From JAKQDH01 sp029558835 (GTDB lineage: Bacteria > Planctomycetota > Phycisphaerae > UBA1845): a stretch of DNA of 64,000 bases. The DNA is taken from the NCBI GenBank assembly GCA_035356615.1, contig DAOQSN010000029.1, positions 8,456 to 72,455 of the forward strand, written 5' to 3'. Positions 9,086 to 17,733 of the stretch are shown piece by piece. A model generated the notes under the pieces. It was not told where the DNA came from, made no database searches, and saw only the letters and a list, made by a program, of their open reading frames with translations. Each line of letters opens with the position of its first letter. Position 1 is the stretch's first letter. Position numbers and translations under genes: made by a program.

Positions 9086-9787
9086 TCAACCTTCCTGGAT
9101 CACCCCACCCTTGAGCACCACCCGACGATGGGCACGGGCGGCGACCCCGGCGTCGTGCGTGACCATCACGATGGTCTGACCGGCTCGGTTGAGTTCCACC
9201 AGCAGGTCCAGAATCTCGCCCCCGATCACCGCATCCAGATTACCGGTCGGCTCGTCCGCAAGCAAGACCGTCGGGCGGTTGATCAGGGCGCGGGCGATGG
9301 CCACCCGCTGGCGCTCCCCCCCCGAAAGCTCCGCCGGACGGTGCTTCGCCCGGTCGGCAAGGCCGATACGCTCCAGCATCGCCTCGGTCTCGCGCCGGAC
9401 CCCGCCCCGAGCCACCTGCCAGCTCCAGAACGACTGCCCCGTCAGCCGGGGAACCAGCACGTTCTCCAGCACGTTCAGTTCCGGCAGGAGATGGTAGAAC
9501 TGGAACACGAAGCCCACGTCCCGATTGCGGTACCGCTCGCGCGCGGCCGGCGAGCCGGCGAAGAGGTTCCGGCCGTCAAAGGTCACCGTCCCCTTCTCCG
9601 GGAGGTCCAGGGCCCCCAGGATGTGCAGCAGCGTGCTCTTGCCCGAGCCGCTGGCGCCCTGGATGACCACGAACTCGCCCCGCTGCACGCCCAACGACGC
9701 GCCGCGCAGCACGGGAACCTCCACCCGCCCCAGCAGGTAGGTCTTGTGGACCGACCACGCCTGAAGTAGCGCCGCAGGCTTACTCAT
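9086..9787 (-). CDS. lolD: LolD-type ABC transporter ATP-binding protein
   Basis: A 233-residue ATPase of the LolD/MacB family. It has Walker A GASGSGKST (about residues 44-52), Q-loop FVFQFYHLLPELNVLENV, signature LSGGERQRVAIARAL, Walker B VLLADEPTGNLD and the H-loop histidine in VMVTHDAGVAARA. In the Lol system this subunit energises release of outer-membrane lipoproteins from the inner membrane. Its start overlaps the last 8 bases of the upstream permease gene, showing translational coupling and a common complex. MacB-like efflux is a possible alternative role. Confidence 0.9.
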   Translation of the reverse strand: MSKPAALLQAWSVHKTYLLGRVEVPVLRGASLGVQRGEFVVIQGASGSGKSTLLHILGALDLPEKGTVTFDGRNLFAGSPAARERYRNRDVGFVFQFYHLLPELNVLENVLVPRLTGQSFWSWQVARGGVRRETEAMLERIGLADRAKHRPAELSGGERQRVAIARALINRPTVLLADEPTGNLDAVIGGEILDLLVELNRAGQTIVMVTHDAGVAARAHRRVVLKGGVIQEG

Positions 9788-11345
9788 AACGCAGGGCTTC
9801 CACGGGCCAGACCTTCCCCGCCAGACGCGCCGGAATCAACGCCCCCACGATGGACGCCGCGACGGCCACGACGGCGATCCCGACCGCGTCGACGATCTTC
9901 ACGATGTGCGGGATGGTGTCGAACGAGTACACCGAAGGGTCCCACACCCGCAGCTTCGGATTCAGGTGAATGAGCAGCGCCTGGATGTCGTTGATGTACC
10001 AGACGAACACCGCGCCGATCGCAATGCCCAGGATCGAGCCGACTACGCCGACCGCCCCCGCGTACACCAGGAACAGCGTCGCCACGCCCCGATTCGACGC
10101 GCCGATGGCCTTGAGGATACCAATGTCCCGCGTCTTGTTCTTCACGATCATGTAGAAAATGCAGCCGATCAGCACGATCGTCACCACGCTGATGATGGCG
10201 AACAGGAACGTGACCAGCACCTTCTCCTTCTCCACCGCGGCGATGAACGGACGCTGCATGTCCTCCCAGGTCTGGATGTCCACCCAGCGCAGGGCCTGCA
10301 TCTCGTCCGCCGTCGGCCGCTCGCCCAGCGAGAGCAGGAACTGCTCCCACACGCCCCGGATGCGCGCCTGCGCGGCATGCAGGTCCGTCCCGGGCTTCAG
10401 GGCGATGAGCAGTTGCGTCGTCCGCGGCGCGGTGAACCCGCCGTCCGCGTGCGGCTGGGCATCCATCGCCAGCGCGTGCTGGAGCATGTCAAAATCAACG
10501 TAGACGCACCGGCTGTCGATCTCGTACACGCCCGTGCGCGAGTCGTCCGCCTGCCGCGTGAACAGCTTGACGGGTTGCTCGCCCAGGGGATTGCCCGCCG
10601 GCGTGATCGGTACCAGCGTAAGCACCATCAGCGAACCCCGCGGGAAGAAGCGCAGCGTCGAGCCGTCCGACTCGCGCCGGTTGATCACGTCGTTGCCGAC
10701 GATGATCCCGGGCCACTCGTCCCCGTCATAGACCGGTCCGTCGGGATGCGCCTCGTACACCCGCGGCCCCGGCGACGGCGCCAGGGCGTAGGGCAACGCG
10801 TCGAACTCCTTAATCGCCTTGCTGTCCTTCTCGTCGGCGCGCCAGCGGGCGTTGGCCTCCTGCAACGCCTCCGGCAGCACCAGCTTGTCATCGTGGAAGC
10901 CGGCGAACGGCTGCCGCTGCGGTGCCAGCGTCGTCGAGCCGGGGTAGTACTTCTCGTAGTGCAGGGAACGCCGGAAGTCGTTGACCTTGGGGTAGCTGTC
11001 CAGCTTGATCCCCGCCACCTGCACCGGCTTGGTGTAATTGGAGCTCGGCACCCGCAGGATGCCGTAGTTGTGGATCACCGGCGAGGTCGTCCCCACGATG
11101 TCGGACGCCTGCCCCTGCAGGTACGCGTCGAACTCCTCGTAGTACGGCCAGCCCTGCAACAGACCCGCGTCCAGCACCAGGTCCGCCAGCAACCCCCGAG
11201 CCCGCTCCCGCAGCGTGTCCAGGAACCCGCCCATCACGCTGAGCACGATCAGCACCATGGCCACGCACAGCGTGACGCTGATGATGCCGAACAACGCAAT
11301 CAGCCGGGTGTGCAGGTACCGCCAGGCGAAGAACCACTTGTACAT
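9780..11345 (-). CDS. LolC/LolE-type lipoprotein transporter permease (FtsX family)
   Basis: 521 residues with an N-terminal membrane segment (ALFGIISVTLCVAMVLIVLS), a long periplasmic domain of about 300 residues and a C-terminal FtsX-type domain of three membrane segments (ISVVTIVLIGCIFYMIV; GAVGVVGSILGIAIGAVFVW; and a last one before ALIPARLAGKVWPVEALRYE). The 'P..A....PVEALR.E' ending is characteristic of LolC/E and MacB permeases. The extracytoplasmic domain is larger than in enterobacterial LolC (total about 400 residues). Only one permease gene is present, so the transporter may be a homodimer like LolF. It overlaps lolD and starts 12 bases after lysS. Confidence 0.88.
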   Translation of the reverse strand: MYKWFFAWRYLHTRLIALFGIISVTLCVAMVLIVLSVMGGFLDTLRERARGLLADLVLDAGLLQGWPYYEEFDAYLQGQASDIVGTTSPVIHNYGILRVPSSNYTKPVQVAGIKLDSYPKVNDFRRSLHYEKYYPGSTTLAPQRQPFAGFHDDKLVLPEALQEANARWRADEKDSKAIKEFDALPYALAPSPGPRVYEAHPDGPVYDGDEWPGIIVGNDVINRRESDGSTLRFFPRGSLMVLTLVPITPAGNPLGEQPVKLFTRQADDSRTGVYEIDSRCVYVDFDMLQHALAMDAQPHADGGFTAPRTTQLLIALKPGTDLHAAQARIRGVWEQFLLSLGERPTADEMQALRWVDIQTWEDMQRPFIAAVEKEKVLVTFLFAIISVVTIVLIGCIFYMIVKNKTRDIGILKAIGASNRGVATLFLVYAGAVGVVGSILGIAIGAVFVWYINDIQALLIHLNPKLRVWDPSVYSFDTIPHIVKIVDAVGIAVVAVAASIVGALIPARLAGKVWPVEALRYE

Positions 11346-11357
11346 GGACCACCTGCG

Positions 11358-12974
11358 TCAGGAAGAGCGCGGCCGCTGCAAGGGGAACAGAATCACGTCG
11401 CGGATGCTGGCCGAGTCGGTCAGCAACATCACCAGCCGGTCCACGCCGACGCCCAGCCCGCCGGCCGGCGGCATTCCGTACTCGAGGGCCAGGACGAAGT
11501 CCTCGTCCATCACGGCCATGGTCTCGTCGCCTTCACCGGCCACCTGTCGGCGCAGGTTGGCCTCCTGCACGGCGGGGTCGTTGAGCTCCGTATAGGCGTT
11601 TCCCAGCTCCATCGTGGCTGCGAACGCCTCGAACCGCAGGGCCAGCCGCTCGTCCTGCGGATGACGCCGCGTCAGCGGACAGATGGCAGCCGGGTAGTCA
11701 TACACAAAGATCGGCTGGATCAGCCGCGGTTCCACCGTGGATTCGAACACCTCATTAATGACGACGGCATCGTCCTTGCCGTTAGTCTCCAGTCCCAAAG
11801 AAACCGCGCGTGCCCGCACCGCGGCCGAATCCCCCATCGCCACCCCGGCATGCTCCTGAAGCAGCTCGCCATAGCGTGCCCGGCGCCACGGCGGCGTGAA
11901 GTCCAGCACGTGTTCGCCGAAGACTGTGGTCAACCGCCCCCGGTCGATACCGGCGGCTGCCTGTTGATACAAGGCAAGCTGCCGGCGGCTTCGCGCCAGG
12001 GCCGACTGCTGGGCTTCGTCCGGGGCGTCCTTCGCCTCCAGGCGGGCGACCTCATGTTCCAGGGCCGCCAGTCGTGCCGGCACCATGTGGCCCGCGGAGA
12101 CGGCGTAGGCGGCGGCAAAGAGCTGCTCCACGCGCTCCATCATCACCTGGTAGTCGGCGTACGCCTCGTACAGCTCGATCATCGTGAACTCGGGGTTGTG
12201 CCTCGTCGAGATGCCCTCGTTGCGGAAGTTGCGGCTGATCTCGAAGACTCGCTCCATGCCCCCCACGAGCAACCGCTTGAGGTACAACTCCGGACTGATG
12301 CGCAGGAACAGGTCGATGTCGAGCGTGTTGTGGTGGGTGGTGAACGGCCGGGCAGCCGCCCCGCCGTAGATCGGCTGCAACACTGGCGTCTCCACCTCGC
12401 AGTACCCGTGCCCCAGCAGGCACTCGCGCAAGGCCTGGATGATGCCGCTGCGCCGGCGGAACACCTCCCGCACCTCCGGGTTGGCGAACAGGTCCACGTA
12501 CCGCCGCCGGTAACGCAGGTCCACGTCGATCAGCCCGTGCCATTTCTCGGGCGGCGGGCGCAACGCCTTCGCCAGCACGGTGAGCCGGTCCGCCCAAAGC
12601 GTGAGTTCGCCCGTCTTCGTCCTTCCCAACACACCGTCCGCGCCGATCAGGTCCCCCAGGTCGAGCAGCGCAAGCAAATCCCATTGCTCTCCAAGATCCG
12701 CCTTGCTACAGCCAAACTGCAAATCCCCCGTTCCGTCTCGAACCGTCAGAAAGGCGAGCTTGCCCATCAGGCGCAGCAGCACGATCCGCCCCGCCACCCG
12801 AAGCCTACGGTCGGAGCGTGTTCCCGGCTCGAGCTGCAGGTCGGCGGCCTGGGCGCGCACGTCGCTGATCGCGCGGACGCCGTCGAAACGCCCGCCGTAC
12901 GGGTCGAGGCCGCGCTCCCGCAGGGTGTCCCGCTTGCGCTGTCGCTCGGTGTGTTGGCGTTCCTCTTCGCTCAT
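11358..12974 (-). CDS. lysS: Lysyl-tRNA synthetase, class II, with internal insertion
   Basis: 538 residues from the ATG at 12974 (an in-frame TTG lies 6 bases upstream). The enzyme charges tRNA-Lys. It has an OB-fold anticodon-binding domain (about 55-145), class II motif 2 (FRNEGISTRHNPEFTMIELYE, about 250-270) and motif 3 (GLGVGVDRLVMLLTDSASIR near the C-terminus). Between the catalytic AYADY segment and the next conserved strand (VFGEHVLDFTPPW) there is an extra stretch of about 50 residues (292-345) that looks like a helical hairpin. The Escherichia coli enzyme has only a short loop there. The gene is the first of an apparent lysS-permease-lolD run with 12-base spacing. Confidence 0.94.
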   Translation of the reverse strand: MSEEERQHTERQRKRDTLRERGLDPYGGRFDGVRAISDVRAQAADLQLEPGTRSDRRLRVAGRIVLLRLMGKLAFLTVRDGTGDLQFGCSKADLGEQWDLLALLDLGDLIGADGVLGRTKTGELTLWADRLTVLAKALRPPPEKWHGLIDVDLRYRRRYVDLFANPEVREVFRRRSGIIQALRECLLGHGYCEVETPVLQPIYGGAAARPFTTHHNTLDIDLFLRISPELYLKRLLVGGMERVFEISRNFRNEGISTRHNPEFTMIELYEAYADYQVMMERVEQLFAAAYAVSAGHMVPARLAALEHEVARLEAKDAPDEAQQSALARSRRQLALYQQAAAGIDRGRLTTVFGEHVLDFTPPWRRARYGELLQEHAGVAMGDSAAVRARAVSLGLETNGKDDAVVINEVFESTVEPRLIQPIFVYDYPAAICPLTRRHPQDERLALRFEAFAATMELGNAYTELNDPAVQEANLRRQVAGEGDETMAVMDEDFVLALEYGMPPAGGLGVGVDRLVMLLTDSASIRDVILFPLQRPRSS

Positions 12975-13300
12975 GGGCAACCCTTGGCCGGGGCACCGGC
13001 GGCAGGCGCCAGCGCGGCGCCGGCCGCACCGGGTTGTGTGATCCTATCCATAGCGTGCAGACGCGGCAATTGGCCGTTTCGGACGGCCGGCGGGGGTGGT
13101 ACCCTGCAGGCGAGATTTCGCGACCTCACGTGGCTGAGCTGCAGAGGTAGCGTCGGCCTCCCGCAGCCGACGGGGACCACACCTGTTGCACCGGCTTTCC
13201 GGGGGGGCGCTTCGTTGGGTGACTATCGCAATCGGCTCGCGGGTAGCGTAGGGCGCGGCGACGGAGCAAGCGCGGACACATGCCGAGGAGGTGTACGGTG
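12975..13300. other. Divergent intergenic region without recognised features
   Basis: 326 bases between lysS (minus) and the DUF4097 lipoprotein gene (plus). It should hold both promoters, but I see no convincing -35/-10 pair or repeat element. Confidence 0.4.
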
Positions 13301-14155
13301 ATGAGGAGTTGTCGAGCCATCGGTCTGGCCGGCGCAATCGCTCTGCTGGTCTTGCCCTTGGGGTGTCGCAAGTGGGTGGGGATGTCCACCAACCGACTCG
13401 TCCCCTTCACGGACGTGACCGGGCAGCACGCACTGCCGGACGGCGTGAAGCGACTGGTGGTCAGCAACCGCGTCGGCCAAGTGACCGTCCTTCCCGACGG
13501 GGCCGGTGAAGTCCGGGTGGAGGCGGGCGTCAGGCTCGACAGCGACCGGGTGGCCACGACGGCCAAGGGGAACTTCGCCGATCACGTGCTGATTACAGTG
13601 GACGGCGAGACCCTGACGGTCGTGGATGCTCACACCGGGCAACCCGACCACGATGACTGGGCCCTGGAGCTGACCGTGCATGCCCCGCCGGGCCTTGGCC
13701 TTAACGTCAAGAACGGCGTGGGCGATATGCGTGTCTCGGGCAGTTGGGGTGCGGTTTTCCTCGAGACCGGGGTCGGCGACGCGAGGTTCACGGGGGCTGC
13801 CGCCGGCGAGCTCAGCGCGGTCACGGGCGTCGGGGACATCCACCTCACCGTGGAGTCCGTCGCGGGTACCGTGTCGGGCAAGAGCGGCACGGGCGGCGTC
13901 CGGCTGACGGTAGCGACCGCCCCGACGCAGGACGTGAAGCTCACCACGGGTGTCGGCGACGTGTCGCTGAAGCTGCCGGCCGGCGCGCCGGGCAGCTTCG
14001 CGCTCGATACCGGTGTGGGGTCGGTCCATGTTCCGGGCCTCGCGGGGATTGCGGTCAGCAAGTCGGGCCCGACCGCCAAGGCCGCCGGCACCGTCGGCAC
14101 CGGCGGGCCGAACTACACGCTCAGCACCGGCGTGGGTGCCATCCACATCGAGTAG
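13301..14155 (+). CDS. DUF4097-like beta-repeat lipoprotein
   Basis: 284 residues from the ATG at 13301, preceded by GAGGAGGTG at a good distance. An earlier in-frame ATG at 13280 lacks such a site. The N-terminus is a lipoprotein signal ending LVLPLGC. The body is a right-handed repeat of about 20-residue units, each carrying a GVGD/GVG turn (TGVGDARF, TGVGDIHL, TGVGDVSL, TGVGSVHV, TGVGAIHIE). This is the pattern of the DUF4097 / putative adhesin family of repeated beta strands. Function is unknown; related proteins are often linked to envelope-stress or anti-sigma systems, but no such gene is adjacent. Confidence 0.8.
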   Translation: MRSCRAIGLAGAIALLVLPLGCRKWVGMSTNRLVPFTDVTGQHALPDGVKRLVVSNRVGQVTVLPDGAGEVRVEAGVRLDSDRVATTAKGNFADHVLITVDGETLTVVDAHTGQPDHDDWALELTVHAPPGLGLNVKNGVGDMRVSGSWGAVFLETGVGDARFTGAAAGELSAVTGVGDIHLTVESVAGTVSGKSGTGGVRLTVATAPTQDVKLTTGVGDVSLKLPAGAPGSFALDTGVGSVHVPGLAGIAVSKSGPTAKAAGTVGTGGPNYTLSTGVGAIHIE

Positions 14156-14227
14156 CTGCGCCGCGTCGCAGGTAGGCGCTGGCCTCCGGCTCGACCTTGG
14201 CCGGGCGCGGGGTCTTCACGTGCTTCT

Positions 14228-15031
14228 TCAGTGCGTCGCCGGCGGCACGTATCCCCAGTACAGGCGCGGGTGCCGCCAGACAATGTCGCCGTGGGCGAAG
14301 TCGTGGTTGGTCACGAAATCGTCGGTGATGAAGTTGGCCACGCCGCCGCTGACGTACAGCACGTTCGCGTAGTCGCCGTGGAACCGTCCCATGCGCCGGC
14401 CCTGGTAATCCACGCCGTACATGGTGGCCACGTCACGCGGCGAACCCGCCATGATGTTGTCGGTGATGTCGAACATGAACACCGTGTACGGCCTGCTCGC
14501 GAACCGGTTGGCCCGCACCGGTCGGCGCCCCCGGTCGGGGAAATCCGGCGTGTCCGGAGAGTCCATGCCGTCCAGAACCAGGTTCATCCCGTAATGGAAT
14601 TGGTTCTTGCCGCTGGCGCTCTTGTACGCGACCGTGCGGTTCTTGGCCGGGCAGATCCAGGTGTGCAGGTCGGGCAACTCGTGGATCTGGTGGTTCGTGC
14701 GCTCGAAGTCCCGGTACGGCGGCAGGTGCAGGTACGGCGGCAGCGCGTTGTACCACGGGTACTGTGACGCCAAGTCGGGGTCCAGGTACGACCCCTCCGT
14801 GGGCAGGAAATCCTCGTTGTCATCCCGGTAACATTGCAAGGCCGCGCCCCACTGCCGCAGGTTGTTCGCGCACACCACCCGCCATGCCCGCTCCCGGGCC
14901 TGGCTGAGACCCGGCACAAGCATCGCCAGCAGCAATGCAATGATCGAGATGACGGTGAGCATTTCCACGAGCGACAGGGCACGCCGGGGCACCTCTCGAC
15001 CGGATCGCCATACCGGGAAGGACCGCAACAT
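14228..15031 (-). CDS. Type II secretion pseudopilin-like protein, DUF1559-like C-terminus
   Basis: 267 residues from the ATG at 15031, supported by GGAGGG 10 bases upstream. It carries a prepilin N-terminus: basic leader then RALSLVEMLTVISIIALLLA, with the Glu at position +5 relative to the processed end. The C-terminal part contains RFHGDYANVLYVSGGVANF, a variant of the 'H-x9-DG' segment seen in the very expanded Planctomycete pseudopilin family. The usual DG is SG here. The protein is probably exported and assembled with a type II secretion or pilus-like machine encoded elsewhere. It is convergent with the DUF4097 gene. Confidence 0.85.
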   Translation of the reverse strand: MLRSFPVWRSGREVPRRALSLVEMLTVISIIALLLAMLVPGLSQARERAWRVVCANNLRQWGAALQCYRDDNEDFLPTEGSYLDPDLASQYPWYNALPPYLHLPPYRDFERTNHQIHELPDLHTWICPAKNRTVAYKSASGKNQFHYGMNLVLDGMDSPDTPDFPDRGRRPVRANRFASRPYTVFMFDITDNIMAGSPRDVATMYGVDYQGRRMGRFHGDYANVLYVSGGVANFITDDFVTNHDFAHGDIVWRHPRLYWGYVPPATH

Positions 15032-15402
15032 GTCGGTGGTACCCTCCACTACGGGTACAATCGCTAGGTGATCTGGATCGCGCTCGTGCCTGGGCCGGCG
15101 TACTCGGCGCCTGCCGCCAGTGTATCCAATGCGTGCCAGGCGGGGCAACACGCGCGGCTCGGAGCGGTCTGCACGTTGGCGCCGGGCGGCAAGCGGGCGC
15201 CTCGCCACGGGCAGGTTGACCGAAGAGACGTCCGCGACTCGGGCCGTATGCCCGAGCGACGCGGCGTTTTGCCCGTTGACGGTGGGCGGGTCTGGCGCTA
15301 TAGGTTCAGGGCGGTGGAGTTCCACCTGCCGCCGAGGGCGCCTTGGACGGTTTGTGGCGGCTTGGCTGTAGTGTGTGTCCTCATAATATACACCATATTT
15401 GA
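15032..15402. other. Divergent intergenic region
   Basis: 371 bases between the pseudopilin (minus) and DUF502 (plus) genes. The right end is strikingly AT-rich and carries a candidate promoter (15362-15389). The rest shows no gene or repeat I recognise. Confidence 0.45.
15362..15389 (+). promoter_or_regulatory. Candidate sigma70-type promoter of the DUF502-hpf-pts operon
   Basis: TTGGCT (15362-15367), a 16-base spacer and TAATAT (15384-15389) occur in an AT-rich island within GC-rich DNA. The ATG of the DUF502 gene is at 15403, only 13 bases past the -10 box, and no purine-rich ribosome site precedes it. If this is the promoter, the transcript would be leaderless or nearly so. Confidence 0.4.
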
Positions 15403-16239
15403 ATGAGCAACTCTCGCCGGGTCTTCTTCAAGGGGTTGGCGGCGCTGGTGCCGACGCTGGTGACGATTGCGCTGATCATGTGGGCGTACCGCGTCGTCAA
15501 TGAGAATTTCGGGGCGTACATTACGGAGGGCATGGCGTGGCTGGGGGCGATCGTCAAGCCCACTCCGGGCGGGATCGACCTGGAGGAGGACCCCCTGGTG
15601 TACGGCACGCCCATCGACGAGTGGGACGGGTCCACTGGGCGGCGGCTTACGGTGGAGTACAAGGTCACCCACAACAAGAGGCTGGAGCGGCAGGATCCGA
15701 AGCGTTTCGAATGGGAGCGGAGTCAGGCGTTGTGGCACGTGGCGGTGCGGAAGTACCGCCTGCACCTCGTGGGTTTCGCCATCGCCATTGTTCTCGTATA
15801 CTCCGTAGGGTTCTTTCTGGCGAGTCTCATTGGGCGAACGACGTGGCGGGCCGCGGAGGGCCTGCTGTTCCGGATTCCGGTGATCCGGGCGATATATCCG
15901 AACGTGAAGCAGGTAACGGACTTCCTCTTCTCGGAGCGGAAGATTGATTTTTCGGGGGTGGTGGCGGTTCAGTACCCGCGCATGGGCATCTGGTCGCTGG
16001 CGCTGACGACCGGGGCCCCGATGAGCATGCTGCAGGAGGCCGTACCGGATGAGCTGGTAACGGTGTTCATCCCCAGTTCGCCGACGCCGTTTACGGGTTA
16101 CGTCGTGCAGGTTCAGCGGAAGGACGTGGTGCTGCTGAATATCAGCATTGACGAGGCCTTGCGGTTCGTGATCAGCGCCGGCGTGATTAAGCCGGGCGTG
16201 CCCGCGGCGGCGTCAGGCGAGGAGGCGCCGGAGGCATAG
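15403..16239 (+). CDS. DUF502 family membrane protein
   Basis: 278 residues with two membrane segments: KGLAALVPTLVTIALIMWAY near the N-terminus and a second at about 122-145 (HLVGFAIAIVLVYSVGFFLA). It then has the conserved DUF502 body, including RIPVIRAIYPNVKQVTDF and VVAVQYPRMGIWSLALTTG. DUF502 proteins are widespread, with no established biochemical role. In this window the gene begins an apparent operon with hpf, ptsN, ptsH and ptsI, suggesting a link to nutrient or growth-state signalling. A low-complexity insert (about 48-105) between the two membrane segments is larger than I would expect for the family. Confidence 0.85.
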   Translation: MSNSRRVFFKGLAALVPTLVTIALIMWAYRVVNENFGAYITEGMAWLGAIVKPTPGGIDLEEDPLVYGTPIDEWDGSTGRRLTVEYKVTHNKRLERQDPKRFEWERSQALWHVAVRKYRLHLVGFAIAIVLVYSVGFFLASLIGRTTWRAAEGLLFRIPVIRAIYPNVKQVTDFLFSERKIDFSGVVAVQYPRMGIWSLALTTGAPMSMLQEAVPDELVTVFIPSSPTPFTGYVVQVQRKDVVLLNISIDEALRFVISAGVIKPGVPAAASGEEAPEA

Positions 16240-16326
16240 GCAAAGGCAAGGGTTGGATTCGAGGAAAGGGGTAGGACGTCGGTGATGGTGGGGGAGTTTT
16301 CCGCCGACGCCACCGGGAGGCACAAC

Positions 16327-16629
16327 GTGCAGATCACGGTAACCGGGCGGCACGTGGAGGTGACGGAGGACGTACGTGTCTACGCGCTGGAGAAGGCAGA
16401 CAAGCTCCCCCGCTATTTCGACCGGGTGCAGTCGATCGAGATCGTGCTGGGCCACGAGTCCGAGCAGTTCACAGCGGAGATGATCGTACGGGCGGAAGGC
16501 AAGCCGCCGCTGGTTGGGCGCGAAGCGGGACCGGACACCTTCGCGCTCATTGATCTGCTGGTAGATAAAATGGAGCGTCAACTGACGCGGCATAAAGAGC
16601 GGGCCCGGGACCACAAGCCCGGAACGTAG
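16327..16629 (+). CDS. hpf: Ribosome hibernation promoting factor (short HPF/YfiA family)
   Basis: About 100 residues from a GTG start at 16327, chosen because GGGAGG lies exactly 6 bases upstream and the product then begins VQITVTGRHVEVTEDVR, matching the family N-terminus. Longer starts at 16282 (GTG) or 16285 (ATG) would add 14-15 unrelated residues. The family binds the 30S decoding centre and silences ribosomes in stationary phase. Visible features are EKADKLPRYFDRVQSIEIVL and LIDLLVDKMERQLTRHKERA. It is the short form, lacking the C-terminal dimerisation domain of long HPF. It is followed by ptsN, as in rpoN-hpf-ptsN clusters of proteobacteria. Confidence 0.9.
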   Translation: MQITVTGRHVEVTEDVRVYALEKADKLPRYFDRVQSIEIVLGHESEQFTAEMIVRAEGKPPLVGREAGPDTFALIDLLVDKMERQLTRHKERARDHKPGT

Positions 16630-16734
16630 CGCTGGCGCGGGGGCAACGGGTTCCCTCGGGGTCTGGGTACAGGGTTGGCGGACGAGCCTTCGCACGGGGC
16701 GGGGCGGCCGCGGAAACGCGTGGTGGGAATCGCA

Positions 16735-17205
16735 ATGAAGCTTTCCGACCTGATTCACAAAGAGTCGATCATTCCGGAACTGAAAGCCACGGACCGCAAC
16801 GGCGTGATCCGGGAGCTGATTGCCTCGCTGGCCGCCCAGGGGGCCATCGACGCGGCGCACCAGGAAACGCTGGCTCGGGCGGCAATCGCGCGGGAGAACC
16901 AGGGCAGCACGGGATTCGGCAAGGGGGTGGCCGTCCCCCACGTCAAGCACGAGTGCCTCAAGAAGATGGTGGCGACGATCGGTCGGTCGAGCCACGGTGT
17001 GGATTTCGCCGCTCTGGACCGCAGCCCGGTGTACACGGTGTTCATGCTGCTGAGCCCCATGGAGGACGCGGAGGGTCACCTGGCGGCGATGGAGCGGATT
17101 TTCCGCCACTTGCAGCGAGAGAACTTCCGGCGGTTCCTGCGGCAGGCGGAGACGCTGGAGGCCATCGTGGACTTGATCCAGGAAGCGGACGAGTGGCAGG
17201 ATTGA
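16735..17205 (+). CDS. ptsN: PTS IIA-Ntr-like regulatory protein
   Basis: 156 residues from the ATG at 16735. The frame is open further upstream, but the family homology begins at MKLSDLIHKESIIPEL. The phosphorylatable histidine lies in GKGVAVPHVKHECL, in the usual position for EIIA of the fructose/nitrogen type. In the nitrogen PTS this protein accepts phosphate from HPr and acts on potassium transport, kinases or sigma54-related regulation and does not take up sugar. Co-location with hpf, ptsH and ptsI and the absence of any EIIB/EIIC gene support a regulatory role. Confidence 0.9.
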   Translation: MKLSDLIHKESIIPELKATDRNGVIRELIASLAAQGAIDAAHQETLARAAIARENQGSTGFGKGVAVPHVKHECLKKMVATIGRSSHGVDFAALDRSPVYTVFMLLSPMEDAEGHLAAMERIFRHLQRENFRRFLRQAETLEAIVDLIQEADEWQD

Positions 17206-17269
17206 CAGTCGATGCGGGGGCGGGTCGGCGGACGGGCGGCGCGTCTCCGCACGGGAAGGCGAAGCAGGA

Positions 17270-17614
17270 TTGACGGACGCGGATCATCAGGCGGTGCGCG
17301 AGGTGGCGGTCCCCAACCGGCAGGGCATGCACGCCCGCCCGGTCATGGCCTTCGTGGACCTGGCGCAGAAGTTCTCCGCCGATATCGCCGTGAGCAACAT
17401 CTCGCGCGAGCTGGTGGAAGTCGTGGACGGCAAGAGCGCGATGCAGATGATGTTGCTGGAGGCGACGCAGGGGAGCGTCTTGCGGATCCGCGCTACGGGG
17501 GGAGATGCGGTGTTGGCGGCGGACGCCCTGGTGGCCTTGGTACGCAACGCCTTTGGCATGGACCAGGCGGGGGCCTCGAGGCCGGCGGATCCCGGTGCCT
17601 CGCAGTCCGGGTGA
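17270..17614 (+). CDS. ptsH: Phosphocarrier protein HPr
   Basis: 114 residues, with a standard HPr core of about 85 followed by a short Ala/Gly/Pro-rich tail. The active-site histidine is in NRQGMHARPVMAFVDLA (about residue 21). The regulatory-serine region is retained as VDGKSAMQMMLLEA. This would allow phosphorylation by an HprK kinase, although no hprK is next to it. The start is assigned to TTG at 17270; GTG at 17293 is possible. It lies between ptsN and ptsI and transfers phosphate from EI to EIIA-Ntr. Confidence 0.9.
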   Translation: MTDADHQAVREVAVPNRQGMHARPVMAFVDLAQKFSADIAVSNISRELVEVVDGKSAMQMMLLEATQGSVLRIRATGGDAVLAADALVALVRNAFGMDQAGASRPADPGASQSG

Positions 17615-17733
17615 CCGGTCCACCGGTGCCTGCCGGTAGCGGGACGGGGCAGCCGCTCCCTTCCTGAACCTTCCGCCGGGCCTCTTCGTCGAGGCCCGGG
17701 TAACCTGCGGCGAGGGTCGCTGCGCTCGGCATC

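Noticed and set aside
9906..13301. 1131-codon open frame on the plus strand
   Set aside because: It is fully antisense to the lol and lysS genes, has an Arg/His/Gln-rich composition and no ribosome site or family motif. High GC leaves opposite frames open.
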